Below, one piece after another: positions 12,318-22,289 of a stretch of DNA of 64,000 bases. Origin of the DNA: Neocallimastix lanati (nom. inval.). Taxonomy: Eukaryota > Neocallimastigomycota > Neocallimastigomycetes > Neocallimastigales > Neocallimastigaceae. The notes beneath the pieces were generated by a model that saw nothing but the letters and a program-made list of their open reading frames with translations, had not been told where the DNA came from and searched no databases. Each line of letters opens with the position of its first letter. Within the stretch, counting starts at the first letter, position 1. The stretch spans positions 528,501 through 592,500 of the forward strand of contig JACVTC010000045.1 of assembly GCA_016946835.1 (NCBI GenBank). The letters run 5' to 3'. Position numbers and translations under genes: made by a program.

Positions 12318-14354
12318 ATGAAAATTTCCTATAAAGTGTTTTTAATAGTCTACGTATTTTGTTTTTTGATTGAAAAAATCAATACCTTTTCTAGAAATGC
12401 TTTATTTAAACACTGTTTGAGATGCCAAAAATTTAATATTAAAAATAGTTTAAAATATTGTAAAAAATGTTCTGCAGATAAAATACTAACCAAATTGTCT
12501 TCACTATCTTCAGAAAGAAACAATAACAAATCAAATATAAATGTAATAACACAAAGTAAAAGGGATATACCTCTTAAAATAGCTGTTTGTGCTATTGGAA
12601 AAAATGAAAATTTATATATTAGAGAATGGGTTGAATATTATAAAAATTTAGGAATAACTAAAATATTCCTATATGATAATAATGATTTGAACGGTGAAAG
12701 ATTTGAAGAAGTAATTAATGATTATATAACTAATGGATTTGTTAAGATTTCAAATTGGAGAGGAAAAGTTAAAACTACTAAAAATCTCAAAGAACACCGA
12801 AATGGAACGATAATACAAGGACAAGTTTACAAAGATTGTTATTATAATAATTATAAAAATTATGATTGGATTGCTTTTTTTGATATTGATGAATTCCTTT
12901 CTATTGATTATAATTATAATGATATCATTGAGTTTTTAAACGATTTTAATGATTATGACGGAATAAAAGTTCAATGGAGAATGTATGGAGATAATGGAAA
13001 TTTATATTATGAAAATAAACCGGTAATTGAAAGATTTAAAAATAAAGAAAATATAAGATACTCTAAACAAATTAAAACAATATTAAAATCCAAAAAATAT
13101 AACTTCAATTTAAAATTTAGTGCTCATACTGCTATGAATGAAGAACTTTATATTGTAAATTTAAAAAAGGAACGAGTCATGGATTTTTGGAATGATATTA
13201 ATATTTATAAAAATTTACCAGTATATTTAGATCATTTTTATAGTAAATCTACCGAAGAATATATTAAAAGGAAATATAAAAAGACATCCGCAGCTCATGG
13301 TGAATTAAGCATATGGAATTTTAGTTTCGAATCCGTTAAAAAAAGATATTTTAGATATAATAAAATAACAGACGAGAAAATAAATTTGTTATATAAATAT
13401 AAAAAAGAATTTGATGAAAAATTCAATTTGAAAAATTATAAATATTGTTTATGTACAATATTAAATGATGAATCTGTTATAGGATATGAAACCATGTTAT
13501 ATTCATTTTACAAGCATAATAATTGGTTTAATGGAGATATTCTAGTAATGCATGATGATAATTACAATATTTTGTCAGAAAAATCTCAAAAAGAAATACT
13601 ATTAAAATTTCCTAATATAAAATTTTTAAAAATTAATACTTCAAAATATAATAAAGTAAATATTAACTTTATAAAAAAAAAAAATGTACCACACTTAATA
13701 AAATTTGAAATTTTTGGATTAACAAATTATGATAAAGTATTATATATTGATTCTGATACTTTAGTTTTATCAAATATTTTTGAATTATTTGACAGAAACG
13801 AAGATTTAATATGCTTTACCAATGAAAGTCATTTAGTTAAAGATAAAGAAATATGGAATAATATTTTTGATGGATCAAAAAATACATATATCAATAATGG
13901 TGTAATATTTATAAATAAAAATAGGTTAGATAAAAGTCATATTGACGGAATGTTAAATTTAGCTTATAAATATAATAAATCGTCCGCACATTATAATGAA
14001 TATCCAGATCAAGATATTATGCAAGAATATTTCATTGAAAACAATATTGAAGTAACTTTAGGACCTAATATCTATAATACTATTAATAGAGTATTTTATG
14101 GTAATAACAAGAAAGTATCTGACGAAAAAATAATTCGTTATATTATAAAAAAGCCTTGGAATTCAAATGAACCTGAATATGAATATATTAATAACATATG
14201 GCATATTTATTATGATGAATTTGAAGAACTATATAAATTAAAGAAAAATAGATCAAATAATCCGAAATTATTATTACGTTGTAAGAAAAGATGTTCAAAT
14301 AAAAATATAAAATTAAGAAGATTATGTAAAAAATGTCTTTCATTAGATATGTAA
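12318..14354 (+). CDS. Two-domain glycosyltransferase (GT92-like + GT8-like) with terminal Cys modules
   Basis: 678 codons without interruption. Residues 1-24 form a signal peptide or anchor (VFLIVYVFCFLI). Residues 33-51 carry a Cys module (C33, C36, C48, C51). Residues 86-360 form a GT92/Glyco_tranf_2_4-like domain: AVCAIGKNENLYIREWVEYY, LYDNND, then the DxD motif at 189-191 (FFDIDEFL) and VYLDHFYSKS. Residues 375-635 form a GT8-like domain: DKVLYIDSDTLVL with DSD at 478-480, YINNGVIFIN, PDQDIMQEYF, and HIYY with H629. Residues 655-673 carry a second Cys module (RCKKRCSNKNI...CKKC). Both domains keep their metal-binding DxD, so two sequential sugar transfers in the secretory pathway are plausible. 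Both look bacterial, which suggests gene transfer. After the TAA the frame stays open for about 20 codons that resemble the SGNH linker, so the present stop may be secondary. Confidence 0.8.
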   Translation: MKISYKVFLIVYVFCFLIEKINTFSRNALFKHCLRCQKFNIKNSLKYCKKCSADKILTKLSSLSSERNNNKSNINVITQSKRDIPLKIAVCAIGKNENLYIREWVEYYKNLGITKIFLYDNNDLNGERFEEVINDYITNGFVKISNWRGKVKTTKNLKEHRNGTIIQGQVYKDCYYNNYKNYDWIAFFDIDEFLSIDYNYNDIIEFLNDFNDYDGIKVQWRMYGDNGNLYYENKPVIERFKNKENIRYSKQIKTILKSKKYNFNLKFSAHTAMNEELYIVNLKKERVMDFWNDINIYKNLPVYLDHFYSKSTEEYIKRKYKKTSAAHGELSIWNFSFESVKKRYFRYNKITDEKINLLYKYKKEFDEKFNLKNYKYCLCTILNDESVIGYETMLYSFYKHNNWFNGDILVMHDDNYNILSEKSQKEILLKFPNIKFLKINTSKYNKVNINFIKKKNVPHLIKFEIFGLTNYDKVLYIDSDTLVLSNIFELFDRNEDLICFTNESHLVKDKEIWNNIFDGSKNTYINNGVIFINKNRLDKSHIDGMLNLAYKYNKSSAHYNEYPDQDIMQEYFIENNIEVTLGPNIYNTINRVFYGNNKKVSDEKIIRYIIKKPWNSNEPEYEYINNIWHIYYDEFEELYKLKKNRSNNPKLLLRCKKRCSNKNIKLRRLCKKCLSLDM

Positions 14355-14429
14355 GATAAAAGTAAAATTATCGAAAATAATAATATTCCTAAAATAAATG
14401 CTAAGTTGAAATAAAATGATATCATATAT

Positions 14430-14600
14430 TAAGCTTGATTATTCTTTAGAATTTTGGCATTTATGAATGAAAGAATTACTCTTATGTCAATTTTATCTAG
14501 ATAATTCAAACATTTTTTATATAGAAAATTTAATTAGAGTATTTTATTGTCCGAACAAAATAAGCATTTACTTTTTTTAAATTTAATAGGATTAACACAT
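14430..14600 (-). pseudogene. Fragment of another Cys-module protein
   Basis: On the minus strand a single frame, with one stop in it, reads KSKCLFCSDNKIL then LYKKCLNYLDKID. This is the same C-x2-C...C plan and the same LxKKCL..LD ending as the modules in the neighbouring glycosyltransferase and SGNH genes. No start codon or attached domain is visible. It is probably the stump of a third gene of this family; about 50 codons are recognisable. Confidence 0.4.
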
Positions 14601-15095
14601 TTTATATTTTTAAGATAATATTATTAAAGGACAATTATATATTATATATAAATATTTTCTTGATTTTTAATTATTTCCTAAAATTATTTTAATTTAAAAT
14701 TATTTTTTTTATATAGTATCTAATATTAATTAGTTCAATTTTATTTAATTATATTATTTCTTTGTATAAAAATATATTTCATTCATTATTATTTTGTAAG
14801 ACATTACCAAAATATTAGAAATAAAAAAATTAAAAATAAAAAATAATACTTATTTTAATATTTCTTTCTTAAATTATATGTCATTTGAATTTATATATTA
14901 ATTATATATTTAATTTTATAAGAAATTTAAATATTATAAATATTAATATTAAAAAACAATAAATTCTAATTTTAAACTATTTAGAGATTTATATTAGAAA
15001 TAAAATATATATTAAAAATGATATGAAAATAACAATAAAATATATTTTAATTTTCATTTTTATAAAAAATAGATATAATTTTCTTTTATTTATTA
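14601..15095. other. AT-rich spacer
   Basis: No gene, RNA or repeat recognised in about 500 bases of A/T-rich sequence. Confidence 0.6.
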
Positions 15096-15190
15096 AGTCA
15101 AGCCAGATTATATAATGGTTGTTAGTCAATGAACTAGCATATAAGAGGTTCAAGGTTCAAACGAGCCGTATGACTATTTCCAGGATTTCC
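15096..15190 (+). repeat. tRNA-like or SINE-like segment
   Basis: A patch of higher G+C contains an A-box-like TATATAATGGTTGTTAG (about 15110-15126) and, about 30 bases on, a B-box-like GGTTCAAACGAGCC (15152-15165). That spacing is typical of RNA polymerase III internal promoters. It does not fold into a proper cloverleaf by eye, so it is not called a tRNA. A tRNA pseudogene or the head of a SINE is the best guess. Confidence 0.3.
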
Positions 15191-16743
15191 TCACAAAGAG
15201 GTTCTTAAATATTATAATGGTTAGAGTTACAAGTTAAATGGTATTTTAACATTATTGAAAACAAGACGTTATGTCAATCCTCCATAATGTATGATTATTC
15301 AAAAGATATTATTAGAGATTCACAATGTACTTCATTATATAATGTAGATGATAAAAATTACAATTTGATTTTAAAAAAAAAAAAATACATTGTTCAGTTG
15401 AAGAAATAAATTTAACAATATATAATTTAGAAAATAATAATGAGATGTATAATAGATCAAATTATATTCGCTTAAAATTAGTGTTTTAAATTTTGTATTA
15501 AATTATTAAAAATAACAGTAATAATAAATTTAATAATGCCATAACTAGAAGATACAGTATTGAAGATTATATGAATGTTCAATATGAAAAGAATTATGAA
15601 GCTATAAGATAAACATTAAGTATCACAACTTAAACGTAATCATAAATTAAAATACAAAATAATACCTCACTCTCAGTCACTTTATAGAAATTCCTGATGA
15701 AATAAAAAGCATAAATAGATTAATGAGTAAAGATGATTTTTATAAATCTATCAATGGTGAGATTATAAAAGAACTTTAAATGTTTAGTAAAGCGAAAAAT
15801 GACTTGACACTCAACTAAACTCACAATTGACATAACAAATAAAAAAGGAATTACTAATAATATTGAAGATAATAGTAATATATATAGTTTATTAATAAAG
15901 GCGTTAATGACGATTATTCTCTTCCTAATAATAATCATGTATACTTTTAAAGTTATTTCTTTAAATATAAATTATTTATTAGATCTTGTAAAACAAGTTT
16001 ATTTATATTTCTAAAGATAGTAAAATCAACAGTAAATCCTCTATTATTAATAATAATACTAAAAGTAAAATTAAAAGTAATAATCAATATGCAAATTACA
16101 AACCAATAATTGATAGTCATCATGCTATCTCAACTAAAAATTAAAGAAATTATCGATCTATCATTTATTAATTACTATTATATTAATATGATAAATAATA
16201 AGTAAACAAATAGTACAAGCAAATAATAAATAAAATTATAATAAATTAATATATAAATCAAAAAATAAAAATTAAATCATCATAAAATTCATGGTAATAA
16301 TATTAAATGAATAAAAATATAATAAAAGTAATAATTAAAAAATAAATAAATAAAAAAGTAAAAGAGATAATCATAAGACCTTCTTAACCTATAAATGTAA
16401 CCAAGAAATTACTACTTTTTAATTTTTACAACAGAATTTATTAACAATTCTTTTATTATAATTAATATTAATTAAAGATAAAAAAATATATATATATATA
16501 TTTATATATAAAGTAACCGAAATTGTAATAATAACTTACTGGAAATTCGAGAAAAGAAACTTTTAGTATATTGAATCTGATTACTAATAGATGAAAATTT
16601 TAATATAAGGATGTTATTGGAAACAAGAATTTTGTTTCTCTGATGTTATTTGAATTTACATTACTTATCTAGTTGATATGCTCTAGACATTGAAGTATTG
16701 CGTAAAAAAAAAAACACCAATCACAATTGAAAGTAAGGGGGAA
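15191..16743 (+). mobile_element. Decayed retroelement interior (probable)
   Basis: The stretch is richer in short coding-like words than the surrounding spacer, but no frame stays open. About 15690-15790 reads IPDEIKSINRL..DDFYKSINGEIIKEL, resembling the segment before the reverse transcriptase of copia elements. The right end is a purine tract (AAGTAAGGGGGAA, 16730-16742) directly before a TGTTAG LTR, as expected for the 3' end of an LTR element. Very old and broken many times; the family assignment is tentative. Confidence 0.3.
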
Positions 16744-16906
16744 TGTTAGAATTTAAAATATATATAAATAATTTATTAAGTTTAAAAATAAAAATAAATT
16801 AACTCTTTTTCATATATTTTATAATACATTATTTGTATTATTATTAAAAATAAAAATATTATTTTATATTATAATATATTTGCAATATTTCTCTTCAACT
16901 CTAACA
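16744..16906. mobile_element. 163-bp LTR with perfect TGTTAGA/TCTAACA ends
   Basis: It begins TGTTAGA and ends TCTAACA. A purine tract precedes it on the left (GGGGGAA), and a tract on the right, read on the minus strand, ends GGGTGAA, so either orientation is possible. It does not match the other LTR types in this window. Confidence 0.5.
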
Positions 16907-16934
16907 TTCACCCAAAGTTAGATTTGAGGGGGAA

Positions 16935-17139
16935 TGTTGGAAACAAAAATATAAAGTTTTATAGTTATATTAATTAAAGGAGTAATGTTATATATATTAA
17001 TGTATTAGTGTAAAATATGTGACCAATAATAATAATAAGCCACATATTACGTTAATTATAAATAGTATAGTAAAGTACAAAATATATATACATATTATTC
17101 TTTATTCTTATATAATCAAAGAGATTCCTACTTTTCACA
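16935..17139 (+). mobile_element. Solo or 3' LTR, TGTTGGAAAC type
   Basis: A 205-bp LTR from TGTTGGAAACAAAAATATAA to TACTTTTCACA, preceded by a polypurine tract (GAGGGGGAA). It contains the conserved GTGACCAATAATAATAATAAG block shared with minus-strand copies at 1592-1783, 41352-41530 and 48044-48247 and the plus copy ending at 39913. No primer site or leader follows, so it is a 3' or solo LTR. Confidence 0.65.
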
Positions 17140-17559
17140 AAAAAACTTATTTAATTAAATTTTTTTTTTTTTTTTTAATTATCGTAGATTAATATATAAT
17201 AAAAAATTAATGAATTATAAATATATATAAATGAATTAATATTTATAAAATAAAATTATACATATTTAAATATTAAAAAATAAAATTTAATGTTTTTAAA
17301 TATATATATCTTATATTAGGATACCGTATAAATAATATTAAATTAAAATATTTTAATAAAAGTAATTAATATAAATGATTATTGATATATTTAATTAATG
17401 ATCTAGTAAATATAATTAAAATTTCTTTTCAAAAGAGAATTAAAATTAATTATTAATAAGAATATAGATGTTTTTTTAAATAAATTTATATAATTAATAG
17501 AACTAAATTATAAATTATGGAAATATACATATATAATATATTGATAATGATTAAATTTA
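17140..17559. other. AT-rich spacer
   Basis: Starts with a T run (about 17160-17176). No gene or repeat otherwise seen. Confidence 0.55.
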
Positions 17560-17571
17560 AAATACACTTAC

Positions 17572-17734
17572 TTCTAATACTTCCTGTTATAAAGGCAGAA
17601 TTTTCCCTACTGGACGAATTTACTGATTGTTTCATAATTGGCCTTCTGATATGCATATTGTTATTGTGAATTTTACTAGTATTACTTCTTTGATATATAA
17701 ATATCAATATATATTTATTACTTTTATACAACAT
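17572..17734 (-). CDS. Possible single exon of an unidentified gene
   Basis: A patch of less biased sequence reads on the minus strand as RSNTSKIHNNNMHIRRPI followed by a Ser/Asn-rich stretch ending ENSAFITGSIR. A GTAAGT donor-like site comes right after it (around 17570). No continuation exon, domain or start could be confirmed. It could equally be chance or a relic. Confidence 0.2.
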
Positions 17735-18350
17735 ACACAGAGAATATATATTTAATAAAAATATATTATGAAATACTGAAAAAGTAATATTTTTTTTATT
17801 AAAATAGAAATTTTAAATGTCACATTAGTAGTATTCATAATATTAATATTAGTAAAAACTTTAATATTAATTTTAAATTTTATATTTATTTAAATAAAAA
17901 AGTATTATATTAAATATTTAAAATGCTAAATTTAAATAATTTTAAAAAATAATAATTTTTCTCATGTATATATATTTATTATTTTTTTACATATTAAAAA
18001 TGATATTTATAAATTATTTAAAATTTTTATTAAAAAAGTATTAAATAAATATGAGAAATCAGTAATAATAATTATAATTCAATAGTTTTCTAAATTTAAA
18101 TAAAAATAAATTATAAGTATATATGAGACATAACTATAAATAATTTGGATGATTTTATTACATATACAAAAATTATTTAAATTTTATCAATTTTCAAAAT
18201 TATTTTGTATTTGATTTTAATTTTATTACAAATATTTGTATTTTTTATATGGATTTTATTAGTAATACTACAGTTCAAAAAATTAGAGTATATGATGATT
18301 TCTACTAAAATAATGAAAATATATCTAGAACTCAGGAGGATCGAAATCAA

Positions 18351-19535
18351 ATGCAAATAAATATTTCAAATTTAACTCCTAATATTCTGACTTCTATTAC
18401 TACTGGGAGTGAAGCTACCCTCAATGAAAGTCTTCCATCCCTTCAACCTAAAAAAAGAAAACGTTTATACTGGGCTGATTGTGCTCGTATCTTCTCTATG
18501 TTTGGAATTATTTTATTACATAGTGCGGGTTATGGATGTGAAAAAACACTCCTCAAACGAAAGGACTCAAATGTAATGATCATTTGCTTCTATAATTGTA
18601 TGACACGTTTCGGCGTTCCAATGTTCGTCTTACTTTCAGGAACATTTATTCTTGACCCATCCAAGACTTTTTCATTCAAAAAATTGTTTAGACATAATAT
18701 TTTGAGATTAGCAACAGCATTTGCTTTTTGGTCATCAATCAATGCATTAATTAATATTTTTCTTTATAAAAAGAACAAAGCGTCTGAATTCTTAAAATTA
18801 TTTGTAGTTGGTGAAGAGTATCTCTGGTTCATATTTATGATTATTGGTTGTTATCTTATTTCACCTTTTTTACGCCTTTTTTCTAATGACATTACCCTTG
18901 CCAGATATTTTTTAGGACTTTGTGTTTTTTGGGGATCGTTAATTCCAACGCTTAAAAATATTTTTAGTTCTTGTCAATGGAAGGAAGCTCAAGACGAGTT
19001 AAACATATGGACTAGTCGTTGGCATTATCATTTCACTTTGGAATTTGTAGGGTATTTTGTTGCTGGTTATCATATTGTCTATCATGTCAATATTAAATCA
19101 TTAAAAATTCGAGTTCTACTCTATGTATTAGGATTGGCTGATGTTTTTCTTATTTTTTATATGACCTATAGTATGGAAATGAAAACTGGACGTTATTCTA
19201 AAGAATTTCGTGATAGTTATACTTTAACAGTAGCATTCTATACAGTAATACTTTTTATTTTTTTTAAACATGAAATTGGACGAATTAATTTTTCAGAAAG
19301 GAACATAAGAATAATTTCAAAATTGTCGTCTTTAACTTTCGGGATGTATCTCTCTCATATGATTCTGAAAGGTTTATTATCGAGATATGCCCACATAAAA
19401 CAAGAAGAATTTTTAGGTATAAAATTTAGTTCAACTATCGGCTGTCCCATTTTTTGGATTGTTATATCTGGAAGTAGTTTACTCGTAAGTTATCTCTTAT
19501 CTATTATACCAATTTTAAAAAATTATGTAGTGTAA
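18351..19535 (+). CDS. Acyltransferase-3 membrane protein, left copy, N-terminally shortened
   Basis: Integral membrane O-acyltransferase (acyltransferase 3 family) of about ten membrane segments. Such proteins move acetyl or succinyl groups onto extracellular sugars. The body is essentially identical to the intact copy at 27053-28339, including the R-x10-H motif (R in DCARIF, H in LLHSAGYG) and FGVPMFVLLSG. Upstream in the same frame the leader matches the right copy from an ATG at about 18250, but a TAA replaces a Ser codon near 18307. The usable start is therefore the internal ATG at 18351, giving 394 residues that lack about 34 N-terminal residues. Because that tail is hydrophilic and outside the fold, activity may survive. 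Its higher G+C than the spacers and bacterial look suggest horizontal origin. Confidence 0.75.
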   Translation: MQINISNLTPNILTSITTGSEATLNESLPSLQPKKRKRLYWADCARIFSMFGIILLHSAGYGCEKTLLKRKDSNVMIICFYNCMTRFGVPMFVLLSGTFILDPSKTFSFKKLFRHNILRLATAFAFWSSINALINIFLYKKNKASEFLKLFVVGEEYLWFIFMIIGCYLISPFLRLFSNDITLARYFLGLCVFWGSLIPTLKNIFSSCQWKEAQDELNIWTSRWHYHFTLEFVGYFVAGYHIVYHVNIKSLKIRVLLYVLGLADVFLIFYMTYSMEMKTGRYSKEFRDSYTLTVAFYTVILFIFFKHEIGRINFSERNIRIISKLSSLTFGMYLSHMILKGLLSRYAHIKQEEFLGIKFSSTIGCPIFWIVISGSSLLVSYLLSIIPILKNYVV

Positions 19536-20444
19536 AAAAATTGAATTTATTATATTAAATAATATAGAATTTATTTTAAGAATAGAAAAATTTTATTGAT
19601 TTTTATATATAATTTATTAATTTTAATCTTTATATTATAAATATTATAGAAAAGTAATATTTATTATAATAGAAATTAAATTTTATTAAGTTTTTAAACT
19701 ATTTTTTTATTTTTCTTCTATTTGAAATTTTATTTTATGTTATTTTTATTTTAATGTTTATATTTGTACTTTAAATGAATAAACAAATTTTAAAAATATA
19801 TATTTTAACTAAAAGTTATTTTTTTTAATTTAAAATTAAAATTCTATAATGGAAAATATTAAAACATATTTTTAAAATTGAAGTAATTAAATTTATATTT
19901 TTTTGTAATTTTAAACAATTTTATTGTAATAAAAGTTAATATATAAAGTTATCAATTTAATATATTTTTTAAAACAAAAATTGAAAATAAATAATTATTA
20001 TTTAATATAAAAATTTAAAATTATTTTTCATTATAAAAAATAAATTTGTATTAAACAGGAAAAAATTATATTTAAAAATTATTTTTAAAAATTTAAAAAA
20101 TTAAACAAATATGAAAATAATTAAAATTAAATTTAATAAATTTTATTTTGAAAAAATTTATATTTTACAAATTATTTAAATGTTCATTACTTATATGAGG
20201 TATTTAATATTAAATATATATATATATTTTTTTAAAAAATTAAATTTTAATAAAATATATTTTATTAATTAAAATTATTTAATTTTAAATATTTTATAAT
20301 TATATTAAATATTGTTAGTATTATTTATACAAAATATTTTAAAAAATATACTTTAATGCTAACTATACATGATGTAATAAAATAAATAATAAAATTTTAA
20401 TTTAATATAAATATAAATAAATTATCTTTTTTTTTAATTACAGT
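19536..20444. other. Spacer inside the duplication, left copy
   Basis: AT-rich spacer collinear with 28340-28602 plus 34649-35299. A pyrimidine tract followed by AATTACAG ends one base before the GT2 start codon, like a 3' splice site. The GT2 transcript may therefore have a spliced 5' leader. Confidence 0.5.
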
Positions 20445-21057
20445 ATGAAAAAAATGAAATTGATTATAAATGTGTTTTTTTATATTTATATTTATTTTGA
20501 AATATTTTTTAAAAATATAAATACATTAGCATTATCTATTGTAGTTCCAGTATTTAATACAAGTCCTTATTTAAATCGCTCTATTAATTCTATTTTGGAT
20601 CAAACTTTCAAAGATTTTGAATTAATCCTTGTTGATGATGCATCAACAGATAATTCTTTGGAAATATTAGTAAATTATAGTAAAATAGATAATAGAATTA
20701 AAACCATTCATTTTGAAATAAATAAAGGGGTCAGTGCTGCGAGAAATGCAGGCATAGATATAGCTAAAGGTGAATTTATAGGATTTGTTGATAGTGATGA
20801 CTTTATTGATAAAAGATTTTATGAAAATTTACTTAAAAATTCAAAAGATTATGATGTTATAGAAGGAAATTTTATCGCTGGTACCAATATCTCGGAAAGT
20901 TATAAAAAATTAAATTTACGTTTTCATTGTTCAATTTTTGATTCAATATGGAGAAGAGATTTTCTAAATAAATATAATCTTAGATATGATGAATCAATGA
21001 GAAATGGAAGTGATAAAAAATTTAGAATGGAGGTCTATTAATATAAACCAAGAATAA
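20445..21057 (+). pseudogene. GT2-family glycosyltransferase, left copy, truncated
   Basis: The first 198 codons equal those of the full-length copy at 35300-36124, including the N-terminal hydrophobic anchor, SIVVPVFNTSPYL, VDDAS and the DSDD metal site. At codon 199 a TAA stands where the other copy has CAA (Gln). About 18 bases later the homology stops and a minus-strand copia fragment begins. The C-terminal 76 residues, including acceptor-side sequence and a basic tail, are gone. Probably non-functional. Confidence 0.75.
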
Positions 21058-21387
21058 TAAAAATAATAATTTATTAGTTCTTTGGTTTTATTAAAAGGTA
21101 AAAATAGAAAAATTTAATTTATATTATAACATAACTTTATTTTAATTCAAAATCAATTAGTAGATTGAGACTCTTAATCTTTTAGACACACTAATATTTA
21201 TATTATTAAATAATAGTTTAATTTATTTATTTATATTATAGATATTATATTATTTATTAATATATTTTTTATAAAAATAGAACAAAAGAAAAACATATTC
21301 ATTTAGAAAGCTTTAATACATGAATATTATTTATTAAACTAATTGATCGGTTAATATAAAATGAAATATAGTAAATATATTTTAACA
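21058..21387 (-). mobile_element. Fossil copia fragment: leader, primer site and LTR (21180-21387)
   Basis: Minus-strand LTR of the TGTTAAAATATATTTAC type, followed by the primer site at 21179-21165. About 120 bases of leader follow that closely match the leader of the element starting at 50597. It abuts the truncated GT2 copy. No coding part and no right-hand continuation of GT2 after it, so the junction involved a deletion or recombination. Confidence 0.75.
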
Positions 21388-22289
21388 ATGATATATGCAT
21401 ATTACAATTTTTATATTTTTATAATAATTAATTTTTTTTAAATTATTTTATTTAATGCTATAATAGAAAATATTATGCATATTTGAACATGTTATAAGGA
21501 AATACATATCAAATTAAAAATTAAATATTAATTATTATTTTTTGATAATTTTGTTAGTATTCATCATTATAGTCATTACCACCAATGAATCCAATAAATT
21601 CCATTTTTAAAATTTCAATTTTTTCTTTGTTTTTTTTAAAATAATTAAATATTCAAATATTTAATTATTTTAAAAAAATTAAATTTTTTTCTTTTATAAA
21701 TCATTTCTAATTTTCCATAAAATTATATGTTGATTCATTATTAATTAAAATTAATTAAAAATCTTTAATAGTTAATTCAAAATTGTATTTATCCAAATAT
21801 ATAATTATGAATCTGTATTAAAAACATGAAAAACAATATATTAAGTAAATTATTAAATATTTTTCTTAAATATTTGTAAATATAAATAAATTATTAAAAA
21901 TATTAATATGTTAAACTTAATATTTTTTTGTTTATTAAAAATTAATACTTTTTCAATAAAATTTTAGTTTTAAAAAAAATCTTAAAATTAATTGAAATTT
22001 ATATTTTTAATTATAAATTTTTGAAATATTAAAATTTTCAAAGGAAAAGTAAATAAATTTAATTCTTTTCTAATTAAATAATATTTTAATTTTTAATTCT
22101 GTTAAAATTTATTTAATTATAAATTTTAATTTTGCTAAATACTAAAATTATTGTTAAATTTTATTAATTTTATAAAATAATTTTAATCTTTTTCTTAACA
22201 TAGTATTAATTATATAAATATTTTAAATTAGTTTTAATTATATACCTTGATATAAAAAATATCTAAATATAATAGAATTCCTATTGAAT
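21388..22289. other. AT-rich spacer with a possible GT2 scrap
   Basis: Mostly A/T with no gene. On the minus strand about 21565-21640 reads KMEFIGFIGGNDYNDEY, resembling the KGEFIGFVDSDD region of the GT2 enzymes nearby. It is too short to be sure and has no flanking homology. Confidence 0.35.

Larger units (their letters stand above)
17819..21057 (+). repeat. Segmental duplication, left copy (AT3 + GT2)
   Basis: Collinear with 26648-28602 plus 34649-35911. The acyltransferase coding regions differ at only one or two bases from codon 39 of the right copy onward. The upstream flank (17819-18250) and the spacer (19796-20444) show scattered differences, about 2% or more. The right copy is split by the retroelement 28603-34648; this copy keeps the empty site at about 19794-19798 (AAATA). 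The homology ends abruptly at 21057, where copia leader sequence begins. Confidence 0.85.

Noticed and set aside
12318-14354. Operon with neighbouring polysaccharide genes
   Set aside because: Neighbours are divergent or kilobases away and the genome is eukaryotic with introns.
14210-14425. 71-codon minus-strand frame at the end of the glycosyltransferase gene
   Set aside because: Overlaps the well-supported GT92-GT8 coding sequence and has no features of its own.
15096-15190. A functional tRNA gene
   Set aside because: No acceptor stem and the T-arm would need an 11-base loop.
15720-15938. 72-codon minus-strand frame
   Set aside because: Shadow of a decayed plus-strand region; no recognisable domain.
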